Source of the DNA: Bacteroidota bacterium
GTDB taxonomy: Bacteria; Bacteroidota; Ignavibacteria; Ignavibacteriales; Ignavibacteriaceae
Assembly (NCBI GenBank): GCA_021777835.1
Contig: JAJYDC010000013.1
Span: 1 to 64,000, forward strand
Length of the DNA stretch: 64,000 nucleotides
Direction: 5' to 3'
Shown here: piece by piece, positions 9,212-18,105 of the stretch
How positions within the stretch are numbered: the stretch's first letter is position 1
How the letters are laid out: the number at the start of each line of letters is the position of its first letter
The notes under the pieces: generated by a model
Told to the model about the DNA's origin: nothing
The model's database searches: none
What the model saw: the letters and a program-made list of their open reading frames with translations, nothing else
Position numbers and translations under genes: made by a program

Positions 9212-10337
9212 AAAGTATTTGGCTCCTACTCTAAAACAAGCTACATCTCAGATGAAAGCAGAATTAGGCGGCGATGCTATGATTTTAGGAACAAGAGTAA
9301 TTTATGACAAAGAATATAATGGCTCAAAAAAGACGTTCGAAATTACAGCCGGCATAGACGAATCTGAATCTTTTGAATCTACAGGTAATTATACAAAAAG
9401 CAATAAACCTGTGCTAAACGAGAATTTTTCAGATGAACTTAAAAAATTATCAAATAAAATCTTTATAAATCCACCCTCATTCAACAATGCGAATTCAACA
9501 GTTAACAAAAAAATAAAGTCATCGCCGGTTAAAAAGGATATTGTTAGCATTCGACAAAAGGAACTTAAGGAAATTATTGATTTATTATATCATCGAGATG
9601 TGCAGAAGAAAGTGTTAACTTCACTAATAGCTCAATTAAAGAAATATAAAGGATATTTAGATTCTTCTGACTTAGAAAGTTATGTTTTGTCAAGCATTTC
9701 TTCAATGATACCTACTTATAACTTTGAAGTAAATAAAAATAAAAAACCTAAAAAAGTTGCCTTAGTAGGGCCAACCGGCGTTGGAAAGACGACCTGTATT
9801 GCAAAGCTTGCCGTAATATCTAAAATATTGCATAATCTAAATGTAGGGTTGATCTCAGTTGATACATTCCGTCTTGGCGCGATTGACCAACTGCGAATTT
9901 TTTCAGAGGTCAGCAATATTGATATGCTTGTGGCTTATGAGCCTTCTGATATACCAAGACTTATTAATTCATTCAAAGATAAAGATATTATCTTCATTGA
10001 TACAGCCGGCAGAAGCCAGAAAAATGTTGAACACTTGAAAAAAGCAAAAGAATTTTTAACGGCAGGAAAAGTTGATGAGACCTATCTTGTTTTAAGCGCT
10101 ACGAGTACTTCAAAAAATCTTTTTGATGTGGCAGAAAAATTTAAGCTCTTCGGTTACAATTCTGTCATTTTTACAAAAATTGATGAAGCTGTTACATACG
10201 GAAATATATTAAATATTGTTACAAATTTTGACGTACCTGTTTCCTTCTTGACTAATGGTCAAGTAATTCCGGATGATATAATTTCTGCCGATCCGGAGTT
10301 CATTTCTAAAATGATTTTAACTGGTAAAATAAATTAA
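9201..10337 (+). CDS. flhF: flagellar placement GTPase FlhF
   Basis: SRP-like GTPase that directs where flagella are built, typically a pole, and whose activity is set by FlhG. The N-terminal B domain (1-130) starts MQIKKYLAPTLKQA. The NG domain (about 135-378) shows a P-loop GPTGVGKTT near residues 190-198, DTFRLGAIDQLR, DTAGRS and a TKIDEA guanine-specificity motif. It overlaps flhA by 11 bases and flhG by 1 base. The flhF-flhG pair suggests spatially controlled, probably polar, flagellation (inference). Confidence 0.95.
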   Translation: MQIKKYLAPTLKQATSQMKAELGGDAMILGTRVIYDKEYNGSKKTFEITAGIDESESFESTGNYTKSNKPVLNENFSDELKKLSNKIFINPPSFNNANSTVNKKIKSSPVKKDIVSIRQKELKEIIDLLYHRDVQKKVLTSLIAQLKKYKGYLDSSDLESYVLSSISSMIPTYNFEVNKNKKPKKVALVGPTGVGKTTCIAKLAVISKILHNLNVGLISVDTFRLGAIDQLRIFSEVSNIDMLVAYEPSDIPRLINSFKDKDIIFIDTAGRSQKNVEHLKKAKEFLTAGKVDETYLVLSATSTSKNLFDVAEKFKLFGYNSVIFTKIDEAVTYGNILNIVTNFDVPVSFLTNGQVIPDDIISADPEFISKMILTGKIN

Positions 10338-11173
10338 TGACCGGACAAGCTGAAAGAGTAATTGAACTTGAAAATCTAAAAAGAAATAAAGTTTTAGATT
10401 ATCCCCCTAAAATAGTAGCGTTCACTTCCGGCAAAGGAGGAACAGGCAAAACTTTTATTTCAGTTAGTTTAGCTTATGCACTCTCAAGAAATAATAAAAA
10501 AGTTTTGTTCATTGATTTAGATTCAAACCTCTCAAATGCTAATATATTAATGAATGTTGTAGCCGGTAAGACTCTTTACAATTTTTTTTCAGGGAGAAGT
10601 TTAATAAGTGAATTGATAACCGAATACCAGCCAAATCTGCATTTTATATTCGGTGACTCGGGAAAATTGGATTATCCAAAAGCAAAATCTGAACTATATG
10701 GCCAATTATTTAACCAAATAAGAAATCTTCAAAACGCTTATGATATTATTCTATTGGACACAGGAGCAGGCGCGGGAGAAGATGTCCTTTCTATACTTAT
10801 GAATGCCGACAAAACTATAATAGTTACTACCCCGGAACCCACAGCTGTGATGGATGCATATGTAATTGTAAAATTTCTGAGCCGTCGTAATTACTCCGGT
10901 GAAAAACAAGTTATAATTAATAAGTGTGTTGACAGAAATGACGGACAAGCAACTTTTAATAATCTTTCGATGGCAGCAAATCATTTCCTAAAAGAAAAAA
11001 TTAATTTGCTTGGGGAAATATCATTTGATAATAATGTAAGTAAGACAATCAAAGCACAAGAACTTTTTGTTAAGAAATATTTGAAATCTGAAGTTAGCCT
11101 GCAAATAGTAAAAGCAGCAAAAAGACTTTATGATATCACTCAAGTGGCTAATATTCACCATTCAAACAAATAG
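10337..11173 (+). CDS. flhG: flagellum number regulator FlhG (MinD-like ATPase)
   Basis: MinD/ParA-family ATPase that limits flagellum number and stimulates the FlhF GTPase. The 278-residue protein has the deviant Walker A motif SGKGGTGKT (about residues 31-39), the switch segment FIDLDSNLSNANILM and a Walker B-like LLDTGAG. A short basic N-terminal extension precedes the P-loop, the region that contacts FlhF in known FlhG proteins. It overlaps flhF by one base. A 109-base gap follows. Confidence 0.93.
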   Translation: MTGQAERVIELENLKRNKVLDYPPKIVAFTSGKGGTGKTFISVSLAYALSRNNKKVLFIDLDSNLSNANILMNVVAGKTLYNFFSGRSLISELITEYQPNLHFIFGDSGKLDYPKAKSELYGQLFNQIRNLQNAYDIILLDTGAGAGEDVLSILMNADKTIIVTTPEPTAVMDAYVIVKFLSRRNYSGEKQVIINKCVDRNDGQATFNNLSMAANHFLKEKINLLGEISFDNNVSKTIKAQELFVKKYLKSEVSLQIVKAAKRLYDITQVANIHHSNK

Positions 11174-11282
11174 CCATTTCCTTAAACCTCATTATTTAAG
11201 CCCAATTAAGCAATATTACTAAATAAATCAAAAGCATTGGCTGGTATAGAATTTGACTTTTCATATCAAAAAATAGGATGAA

Positions 11283-11507
11283 ATGAATAAAATTGTATTG
11301 AGACTTGGAATGTTAACCTTTTTTCTATCGGTAATTTTCTTTAGTCGAATGGGTTTATCAATTACAGAATTATTATTTAAGTCATTTATAATCTTTGTTG
11401 CTACTACAATTTTGCTAAGTATCATAATCATGTCATTTATAAGGGCAATAAATAAAACTTCTTTCGAAAAAAATAAAGATACTGCAAATAATATTATCAG
11501 GAAATAA
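11283..11507 (+). CDS. small membrane protein of unknown function between flhG and fliA
   Basis: A 74-residue protein with two predicted membrane helices (about 6-24 and 30-52) and a charged, Lys/Asn-rich C-terminal tail. An AGGATG ribosome binding site lies just upstream of the ATG. No family is recognised. It sits between flhG and fliA on the same strand with only 5 bases to fliA, so it is probably cotranscribed with the flagellar genes. Whether it has a flagellar role is unknown. Confidence 0.65.
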   Translation: MNKIVLRLGMLTFFLSVIFFSRMGLSITELLFKSFIIFVATTILLSIIIMSFIRAINKTSFEKNKDTANNIIRK

Positions 11508-11512
11508 TTTAA

Positions 11513-12142
11513 ATGGATACTGCAACACTTTGGGATGAATTTAAAACTACGCCGACTGCGAGTCTAAAGAAGCAGATTGTGATGAACTATGTAAAATTAG
11601 TTCATTATGTAATTCACCATTCGAAATTTATAAATCTTGAAATTCTAGATGACCGTGATTATTTCCAGTTTGGTATAGAGGGATTAAGCGAAGCAATTGA
11701 TAGATTTGATCCTCAGTACGGAACAAAGTTTGAGACTTATGCAATACAAAGAATAAGGGGCAAAATTATTGATGAATTAAGAAAACTTCAGATTAAACCT
11801 CGACCAAACACCTCTGATTCAGAACAAGTAAATCTCTATTCAAATGTGTCTTTAACAAGTTCGGTTGATGAAGAAGACGGCTACCTATTCGTGGAAGTAA
11901 TTCCCGGAACATCAGAAATTCCGGACCAATCAACAGAAAAAAATCAAATAAAGGAAATTCTTACAGACGCAATCAAACAATTAGAAGAAAGAGATCGTTT
12001 GATTATTACACTATATTATTACGAAGACTTAAATTATAAAGAAATTGCAAAAGTCCTGAACATTACCGTTTCTAGAGTATCGCAAGTTCATACTAGGATA
12101 ATTGATATGCTAAAAAACAAGCTGGCGTTTATAAATGAATAA
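11513..12142 (+). CDS. fliA: flagellar RNA polymerase sigma-28 factor FliA
   Basis: Alternative sigma factor directing late flagellar transcription. The 209-residue protein has region 2 (about 25-90: YFQFGIEGLSEAIDRFDPQYGTKF and YAIQRIRGKIIDELRK) and region 4 (about 150-205: LEERDRLIITLYYYEDLNYKEIAKVLNITVSRVSQ). Region 3 is degenerate, and the total length is somewhat short for FliA (about 235-250 is usual). The anti-sigma gene flgM was not found in the window. It overlaps the next gene by 8 bases. Confidence 0.9.
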   Translation: MDTATLWDEFKTTPTASLKKQIVMNYVKLVHYVIHHSKFINLEILDDRDYFQFGIEGLSEAIDRFDPQYGTKFETYAIQRIRGKIIDELRKLQIKPRPNTSDSEQVNLYSNVSLTSSVDEEDGYLFVEVIPGTSEIPDQSTEKNQIKEILTDAIKQLEERDRLIITLYYYEDLNYKEIAKVLNITVSRVSQVHTRIIDMLKNKLAFINE

Positions 12143-13013
12143 TAATTACTCTCAAAATATTGATCAAAAGAAAATTTATCTCCGCTTATTATCAAGTATC
12201 CGGAATCTTCCTTCAATTCCTATAGTAATTTTTGAAGTCTCCAAATTATTAAATAATCCAAAGACCAGTGCTTCCGATCTTGGTAAAATGATTAGCCAGG
12301 ATCAAGGTATGGTAGCAAAAATATTAACTGTAGCTAATTCACCGCTTTATGGACTGCCGCGTAGAGTTTCCACTATTGAATTTGCTATCGTCATATTAGG
12401 ATTTGAGCACATTAAGAATATTGTTGTTGCTCTTTCGATGATTGAAGCATTTAAAAAAGAAGATGGAAAGAATTGGGATAGCAAATCTTATTGGAATCAT
12501 TCTATTATAACAGCTAGTGCTGCCAAAAGAATAGCTGACGATTTAAACTTTCCTAAATCAGGAGAGGCTTTTACCGCCGGCCTCTTACACGATCTTGGTA
12601 TATCAATTGTCCAGAGATACTTTAACACTGAGTTTAAGGCTATATGTGATTTAGTTGATAAAGAACAGATGAGATATTTGAAAGCAGAAGAACAAATTCT
12701 AGGCATAACTCATCAGGAGATCGGGAAATTTTTAATTAGTAGATGGAATTTACCTGAGTTTCTTGGAGACGCAATTTTTAACCATCACTGCCCTTCCAAA
12801 TCTGAAGGAAGCAAGGTCCTTTCTTCAATCGTTCACCTGGCTGATTATATGACTCAAAGATTTGGAATAGGTTGTTTCTATTGGGATGAAAATATAGAAC
12901 TTGATGAAAATATTATATCAATTTTGAACTTTGGGAGCGAAGCAAATTTGAATAAATTCATCGATAAATACGAAGAACTATTTAAAAATCAAACTGAATT
13001 AACAATTTTTTAA
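12135..13013 (+). CDS. HDOD-domain signalling protein, copy 1
   Basis: The HDOD domain is a catalytically uncertain relative of HD phosphohydrolases found in signalling proteins. The 292-residue protein carries the hallmark LPSIPIVIFEVSKLL (about 25-39), a SPLYGL motif, the HD-like segment GLLHDLGISI (about 153-162) and a C-terminal HLADYM helix. No receiver or output domain is fused. It is a tandem paralog of the next gene. Its position directly after fliA, overlapping by 8 bases, suggests a flagellar regulatory role, but the biochemical function is unknown. Confidence 0.85.
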   Translation: MNNNYSQNIDQKKIYLRLLSSIRNLPSIPIVIFEVSKLLNNPKTSASDLGKMISQDQGMVAKILTVANSPLYGLPRRVSTIEFAIVILGFEHIKNIVVALSMIEAFKKEDGKNWDSKSYWNHSIITASAAKRIADDLNFPKSGEAFTAGLLHDLGISIVQRYFNTEFKAICDLVDKEQMRYLKAEEQILGITHQEIGKFLISRWNLPEFLGDAIFNHHCPSKSEGSKVLSSIVHLADYMTQRFGIGCFYWDENIELDENIISILNFGSEANLNKFIDKYEELFKNQTELTIF

Positions 13014-13022
13014 TAAAATATT

Positions 13023-13907
13023 ATGATGGCATTTACAATGACAGTGCAGAAGAAAAAAGAGAAAACAGAATTGGTGTTGAGAAATATTTATAATTTACCC
13101 CCAATTCCGGATGCAATAAAGCAATCCCTTGAAATGCTTGATCGACCGGAACTCAATAGCCACTCCTTATCAAATATAATTTCGAAAGACCAGGGACTGG
13201 TTACTAAAATTCTCACAATAGCAAACTCACCTTTATACGGACTGCAGAGGAAAGTAACTACTGTTGAATTTGCAATTCTCGTTCTTGGGTATAGCGAACT
13301 TAGGAATATTATTTCGGTCCTTTCAATTGTTGAAGCTTTTAAGAATAAGACGGATGCATTTCTTAATCAAAAAGAATTTTGGCTTCACTCCTTTCTTACA
13401 GGTTCTGCATCAAAAAGATTAGCTGAAGACTTTGATTTCCCAAATAGTGGCGAAGCTTTCATTGCGGGCTTCCTCCACGATTTTGGTTTTTCTATAATCC
13501 ATAGATTTTTCCATGCAGATTTTATTGAAATCTATAAGCTAGTGAATGAAAAAGGAGTAAGCTATAATGATGCAGAATTGGAAGTACTCGGTATGACTCA
13601 TCAGCAAATTGGGAATTATTTAGCAGACAAGTGGAATTTTCCTGAAACTCTTTGCGAAGCAATTTTATTTCATCATAATCCTGAGGAATCCAAACAAAAT
13701 AAAATGTTAGCCTCTATTGTGCATCTTGCGGATTATATGACCGAAAAATTGGACATAGGAAATTCATATTGGGATAAGAATCTAGTTCTAAGCGATTCGG
13801 AAATAGGAGTTTTAAGATTTAGAGAGCATGAACAGGTGGACAAATTTATCGAGAGTTATAGAGAATTATTCAGTGAACAAGTTGATACTGTAAGGTTTGT
13901 CAATTGA
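13023..13907 (+). CDS. HDOD-domain signalling protein, copy 2
   Basis: A 294-residue HDOD protein that aligns end to end with the preceding gene: LPPIPDAIKQSLEML, SPLYGL, GFLHDFGFSI and HLADYM all recur at matching positions. The pair looks like a tandem duplication that has diverged substantially. Several Met codons open the gene (13023, 13026, 13038); the first is used here. Its stop overlaps the TTG start of the next gene. Confidence 0.85.
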   Translation: MMAFTMTVQKKKEKTELVLRNIYNLPPIPDAIKQSLEMLDRPELNSHSLSNIISKDQGLVTKILTIANSPLYGLQRKVTTVEFAILVLGYSELRNIISVLSIVEAFKNKTDAFLNQKEFWLHSFLTGSASKRLAEDFDFPNSGEAFIAGFLHDFGFSIIHRFFHADFIEIYKLVNEKGVSYNDAELEVLGMTHQQIGNYLADKWNFPETLCEAILFHHNPEESKQNKMLASIVHLADYMTEKLDIGNSYWDKNLVLSDSEIGVLRFREHEQVDKFIESYRELFSEQVDTVRFVN

Positions 13908-15211
13908 GAGTAATTAAACAAAATACCTTAAGCTATGAGTCCTTTCAACAGTCATTGCCAAACATGACGAGAAGCGGAATATCCGGGCGAACTCTAAGAC
14001 TTATTCAGTACAATAACAGCGGGGGAAAAGAAGCAGATAAGAATAAGTATTATAAGACATTTCTTGCAATTCTAGATTTTGAAGAGAAAATTAAATGCTT
14101 AAATGATATTCCAAAAATCATAGAAGAATTTAATGTTTGTATGAAAAGCATTATCAATTATGAGGATGCTGATATCCTAATATTTGATAATCACAAAAAA
14201 ACACTAAAAGGTTTCTTAAACAAAGTTTCTTTAAGTGCAAAAAGAAATTTAGGCAATTCAGCGGTTCTTGAAATTCTCGAGGAGATATTTAGGACAAATA
14301 AATATAAATTGTTTCCTGTCAGTTCATCTGTCGGCGAAACGAAAAATAAAGTTTGCATCTTAATTCCTGCAATAACAGTATCTAAGAAAAAAATTGTCCT
14401 CTCAATTTTAACTGATATAAGATTATCAACAGAATCTCCGATAGAAATTCCAATAATCCTTTCGGTTCTGCAAATATTATTAGCTAAAAATGAGCTGCTT
14501 GCGAAGCAGGAAGAACTTATCCGTGCATACGAAAATCTTCAAACCTACCAATCGAAAATTGCAAATGATCATAAACTTTCTGCCATTGGAGAGCTTACTA
14601 CCGGGATTGTTGATGAAATTCTTTCACCGCTGCAAGTAATTATTAGCTACACCGAATTTCTTAAAAAAGATAACATTAACGGAGAGAATAAAATTGTAGA
14701 TACAATTCAGCATCAAGTCAAGAAAGTCGAAAGCGTTGTCAATCGTTTAGTCAAATTTGCCAGCACAGGCGACAATAAATCAAAAATTCAATCATGCAAT
14801 CTGAATAAACAAATTACTAATTTTTATGAAGTGGTAATCTCATCAATAAATAATAATAATCACGAATGTATTTTGGACTTAGATGATAAAATTCCGCCTA
14901 TGCTTAGTCATCCGAATATAATTGATCAGATCCTTACAAACTTGTTTTCCTTTATTGTAAATGATGGAAATGAACCGGGAGGTTTTTTAATTCAAACAAG
15001 ATTTCAAAATGAAAATATAGTTCTAAAATTCCTATCAACTGATAACCTTAACGAAATCAAGGATGAAAATGTTCGATCGGCAAAACATTTGAACTTAAAA
15101 TTGGTTAAGAATTTAATGGATCAGCATCAAGGTGAGATAAGAATTGAATCTGATGATAGCAGAGGTACTATAGTCACTTTACTATTCCCATTAAAAAGGA
15201 AAATAAATTAA
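13904..15211 (+). CDS. degenerate sensor histidine kinase (pseudokinase-like)
   Basis: A 435-residue protein with a GAF-like N-terminal region (about 55-200), a coiled segment (200-225), a DHp-like domain (225-290) and a HATPase-like domain (330-432). In the DHp the usual H-E-x-x-x-P phosphoacceptor His is replaced by Asp237 (GIVDEILSPL). The ATPase domain keeps the N-box Asn346 but has no recognisable DxGxG loop or G2 box. It is therefore unlikely to be a working autokinase. The start is TTG at 13904, forming a TTGA overlap with the previous stop. It may act as a scaffold or sensor for the neighbouring HDOD proteins (inference). Confidence 0.78.
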   Translation: MRVIKQNTLSYESFQQSLPNMTRSGISGRTLRLIQYNNSGGKEADKNKYYKTFLAILDFEEKIKCLNDIPKIIEEFNVCMKSIINYEDADILIFDNHKKTLKGFLNKVSLSAKRNLGNSAVLEILEEIFRTNKYKLFPVSSSVGETKNKVCILIPAITVSKKKIVLSILTDIRLSTESPIEIPIILSVLQILLAKNELLAKQEELIRAYENLQTYQSKIANDHKLSAIGELTTGIVDEILSPLQVIISYTEFLKKDNINGENKIVDTIQHQVKKVESVVNRLVKFASTGDNKSKIQSCNLNKQITNFYEVVISSINNNNHECILDLDDKIPPMLSHPNIIDQILTNLFSFIVNDGNEPGGFLIQTRFQNENIVLKFLSTDNLNEIKDENVRSAKHLNLKLVKNLMDQHQGEIRIESDDSRGTIVTLLFPLKRKIN

Positions 15212-15831
15212 TGAAGCCTACTTTTTTAATAGTCATTTCAATATTCCTTATTTGTTCTGCGATGGGGCAAGAGCCTGATGAAAAGCCGCTGACTACAAGT
15301 GTAAGTCCTGACACAACTGCGTTTAATTCTGCCGGAGCTGATACTGATTCTGTAAATATTGCCCAAATGGTCGCTTCGCAGATTGAAGCTGCACGAAAAA
15401 AGGAAGAACTAAATAACTACACGCAAACTGCTGACATTAAAACTCATATTTCCAAAAGCAGCAATCTAGGTTTATTAAATATTTACAAGGAAATACAAGA
15501 TAAATTATCAATACCGGAAGATGTAATGATGAAAGCATCTATTCTCATTTTTGCTTCGTTCCTTTCTACAGCAGTTATTTTTGTTAGAAGAAGAAAAATG
15601 AAGCGAAAGAAACAACCGGCTAATAAGAATTTAAGAGAAAATATAAAGTCTTTGAGAGAAGAAAAAATTCAAATCAAAGGTAATAGTAAGCTTTCGAGTG
15701 TAAGAAATAGATTGACTGAAAATGCAACTGCATATAATTTAAATCAGGAAGACGCATCAAGATCTGCTAAAAAGTTAAATATATCTACAGAAGAAATATT
15801 ATTAGCTCAAAGACTAAAACGGATGCATTAA
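15211..15831 (+). CDS. unknown membrane protein of the flagellar operon
   Basis: A 206-residue protein with a signal peptide (1-20, ending AMGQ), an acidic Thr/Ser-rich periplasmic stretch, one membrane helix (about 107-126) and a strongly basic cytoplasmic tail starting RRRKMKRKK. The topology resembles FliO-like accessory proteins, but a separate fliO is present and no family is recognised. Its start overlaps the preceding stop by one base. It is followed by flgF after 89 bases, so a role in rod or ring assembly is possible but unproven. Confidence 0.7.
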   Translation: MKPTFLIVISIFLICSAMGQEPDEKPLTTSVSPDTTAFNSAGADTDSVNIAQMVASQIEAARKKEELNNYTQTADIKTHISKSSNLGLLNIYKEIQDKLSIPEDVMMKASILIFASFLSTAVIFVRRRKMKRKKQPANKNLRENIKSLREEKIQIKGNSKLSSVRNRLTENATAYNLNQEDASRSAKKLNISTEEILLAQRLKRMH

Positions 15832-15920
15832 TATTAAAGATACTTAGAAACAGAAGAATTATAGGAATTTAATGATGAAGAGTAATTCTCCAATAACAAA
15901 AAATAATTGGAATATTTCAA

Positions 15921-16625
15921 ATGGTTAAAGGAATATATACAGCAGCCCGCGGATTAGATGTCCGTATGAAAAATCTTGATGTTATTGCTAACAATTTAGC
16001 AAATCTTAACACTACTGGGTTTAAAAAGGAAATGCCTTTTTCTGAAGTCATGAATCAGTACGGTCAAACCCAAATCCAACAGGTCACTGATTTTAGCCAA
16101 GGAGATTTAGCTCAGACAAATAATCCAACTGATGTAGCTATTTCCGGTAAAGGATTTTTTGTAGTTCAAACTGGAAACGGACCCGAACTTACCCGTAACG
16201 GTAGTTTTAAACTTTCGGATAGCGGATACCTTATAGACCAGCAAGGTAATAAAGTAATGGGTCAAAACGGTGAAATTAAATTGGACTTGCAATCATTTGA
16301 AAAACAAAAAACATTATTAATATCCAGTGATGGAGAAGTAAAATACGGTAATAATGTTATAGATAAACTAATGATTGCAAAAATGAATGGTCAGCAAGAT
16401 GCATCAAGAGACTCAGGAACCAATTTCTCTGCAACAACTGGGTTCCAAGTAGCAAATCAAAGTGATTTTCAGATAAAACAAGGATATTTAGAAGAATCAA
16501 ATGTTAACCCGATTAAAGAATTAGAGAATATGATCCAGGTAAATAACGAATATCAATCGGCAAGTAAGATGATCACTTTCTTAGATAAGTCGCTTGACGA
16601 AGCTAATCAAATTGGAAAAGTTTAG
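15921..16625 (+). CDS. flgF: flagellar basal-body rod protein FlgF
   Basis: Proximal rod protein. The 234-residue product has the rod/hook N-terminal helix (MVKGIYTAARGLDVRMKNLD, VIANNLANLNTTGFKK) and the C-terminal motif LEESNVNPIKELENMIQVNN. The C-terminal wording and the shorter length separate it from the FlgG that follows. No strong ribosome binding site is visible. With flgG and flgA-flgL it forms the rod, ring and hook-filament junction section of the operon. Confidence 0.9.
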   Translation: MVKGIYTAARGLDVRMKNLDVIANNLANLNTTGFKKEMPFSEVMNQYGQTQIQQVTDFSQGDLAQTNNPTDVAISGKGFFVVQTGNGPELTRNGSFKLSDSGYLIDQQGNKVMGQNGEIKLDLQSFEKQKTLLISSDGEVKYGNNVIDKLMIAKMNGQQDASRDSGTNFSATTGFQVANQSDFQIKQGYLEESNVNPIKELENMIQVNNEYQSASKMITFLDKSLDEANQIGKV

Positions 16626-16641
16626 ATAAGGAGTAATAAAA

Positions 16642-17442
16642 ATGCCAACAAGAGCACTAAGAACCGCAGCGTCCGGAATGTATGCGCAAGAGCTAAATAT
16701 AGAAGTTATTTCTAACAATATTGCGAATATTAATACAACTGGATTCAAGAAAAATCAAGCAGAGTTTCAAGACTTGATGTATCAGCAGGTAAATGTTAAT
16801 CCGGTTAATTCTGCCGTGCAAGGCGTCGCGCAAAATTCATCTACTACTATTCAAGTTGGTAATGGTGTCCAGCCAACTACTGACGAAAAAATATTTACAC
16901 AAGGAGATGTAACGCAAACTAACAATCAGCTTGATCTTGCTATTCAAGGCGATGGATTTTTCCAGGTGGTCAAGCCTGATGGCACATATGCGTATTCCCG
17001 TGATGGATCATTCCAGGTTAATTCTGAAGGAAAGATAGTTACATCAAGCGGATATGCTTTAGATCCTCCTATTACCCTTGATCAAAATTCTCTTACCGTA
17101 TCTATTGGACAGGATGGAACTGTAACTGCCCAACAGGTAGGAGGAACTTCAAAAGTACTTGGTAATATCGAGCTTGCGAGGTTCATGAACCCGGGTGGGC
17201 TAAAATCTTTGGGCGATAACCTATATGCCCAAACAGATGCATCAGGAACACCTATTATTGGTACACCCAGCAAAGATGGCTTTGGCTCAGTTAGTCAGGG
17301 CTACCTTGAATCTTCAAACGTTGATATTGTCCAGGAAATGATAGCGATGATAGCTGCTCAAAGAGCATATGAAATTAATTCCAAAACGGTTCAAACCGTA
17401 CAAGATATGATGACTATGGCTAATAATCTTAAACAAAATTAA
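16642..17442 (+). CDS. flgG: flagellar distal rod protein FlgG
   Basis: Distal rod subunit, 266 residues, normal for FlgG. It has the N-terminal MPTRALRTAASGMYAQELN and NIANINTTGFKK, the middle GDGFFQV segment and the C-terminal LESSNVDIVQEMIAMIAAQR, all diagnostic. A good AAGGAG ribosome binding site precedes the ATG. It lies 16 bases after flgF and 5 bases before flgA. Confidence 0.95.
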   Translation: MPTRALRTAASGMYAQELNIEVISNNIANINTTGFKKNQAEFQDLMYQQVNVNPVNSAVQGVAQNSSTTIQVGNGVQPTTDEKIFTQGDVTQTNNQLDLAIQGDGFFQVVKPDGTYAYSRDGSFQVNSEGKIVTSSGYALDPPITLDQNSLTVSIGQDGTVTAQQVGGTSKVLGNIELARFMNPGGLKSLGDNLYAQTDASGTPIIGTPSKDGFGSVSQGYLESSNVDIVQEMIAMIAAQRAYEINSKTVQTVQDMMTMANNLKQN

Positions 17443-17447
17443 AAATT

Positions 17448-18101
17448 ATGTACGCAGTTTTTTTAATCATATTGTCTTTAATAGGTCAAGGGAAAAATTC
17501 ATTTAATGACGAATTAAATAATTATTTAAAGAAAAATTTATCTGGTAAGTTCGAAGACTATGAATATCAAATCTTGCAGATGCCGAAGTCTTACGATAAA
17601 ATAAAATTACTGGCAACAAACGATTTTAATTTAAGCGGGAATATGGTCTATGTCCCAATAAAGATTTTTCAAAAGAATTCACGGGTAATAGAATCTATAC
17701 TTTCTGTAAAGTTGAAAATATTCAAAAAAGTTGTTGTTGCCTCAAAAGATATCTTAACGCGCCGTCAATTAGAAGATAATGATTTTTGTATAAAGAAAGT
17801 TGACATTTCGCAGGTTTTAGGCATTCCGCTTACTTCCTTAAATGATATAAAAAGTTTAAGAAGCAAAGAGTTCATTAAATCAGGTGAAATTCTTACTAAA
17901 GACCTTGTAGAACGGATGCCTATAATTAAAGCGGGCGACCCCGTGACTGCAAAATATATCGAGAGTAATGTAATTATATCTTTTAATGCTCTCTCCCGCC
18001 AGGACGGAGCTTTAGGCGATGTAATTACGATTATTGCAAAAGACAAAAGATTGTATAAAGCAAAAATTGTAGACTCGAAAAACGTAATTATAATAGAGTA
18101 A
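17448..18101 (+). CDS. flgA: flagellar P-ring chaperone FlgA
   Basis: FlgA is the periplasmic chaperone for P-ring (FlgI) assembly. The 217-residue protein has a short hydrophobic N-terminus acting as a signal peptide, a SAF-like domain (about 98-150, VVASKDILTRRQLEDND and GEILTKDLVERMP) and a C-terminal beta domain with GDPVTAKYIESNVIISFNA and ITIIAKDKRLYKAKIVD. It sits between flgG and flgH, a usual position. Confidence 0.88.
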   Translation: MYAVFLIILSLIGQGKNSFNDELNNYLKKNLSGKFEDYEYQILQMPKSYDKIKLLATNDFNLSGNMVYVPIKIFQKNSRVIESILSVKLKIFKKVVVASKDILTRRQLEDNDFCIKKVDISQVLGIPLTSLNDIKSLRSKEFIKSGEILTKDLVERMPIIKAGDPVTAKYIESNVIISFNALSRQDGALGDVITIIAKDKRLYKAKIVDSKNVIIIE

Positions 18102-18105
18102 TAAA

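Noticed and set aside
15872-15928. Short open frame just upstream of flgF
   Set aside because: About 18 codons, overlaps the flgF start, no conserved character; more likely part of the leader.
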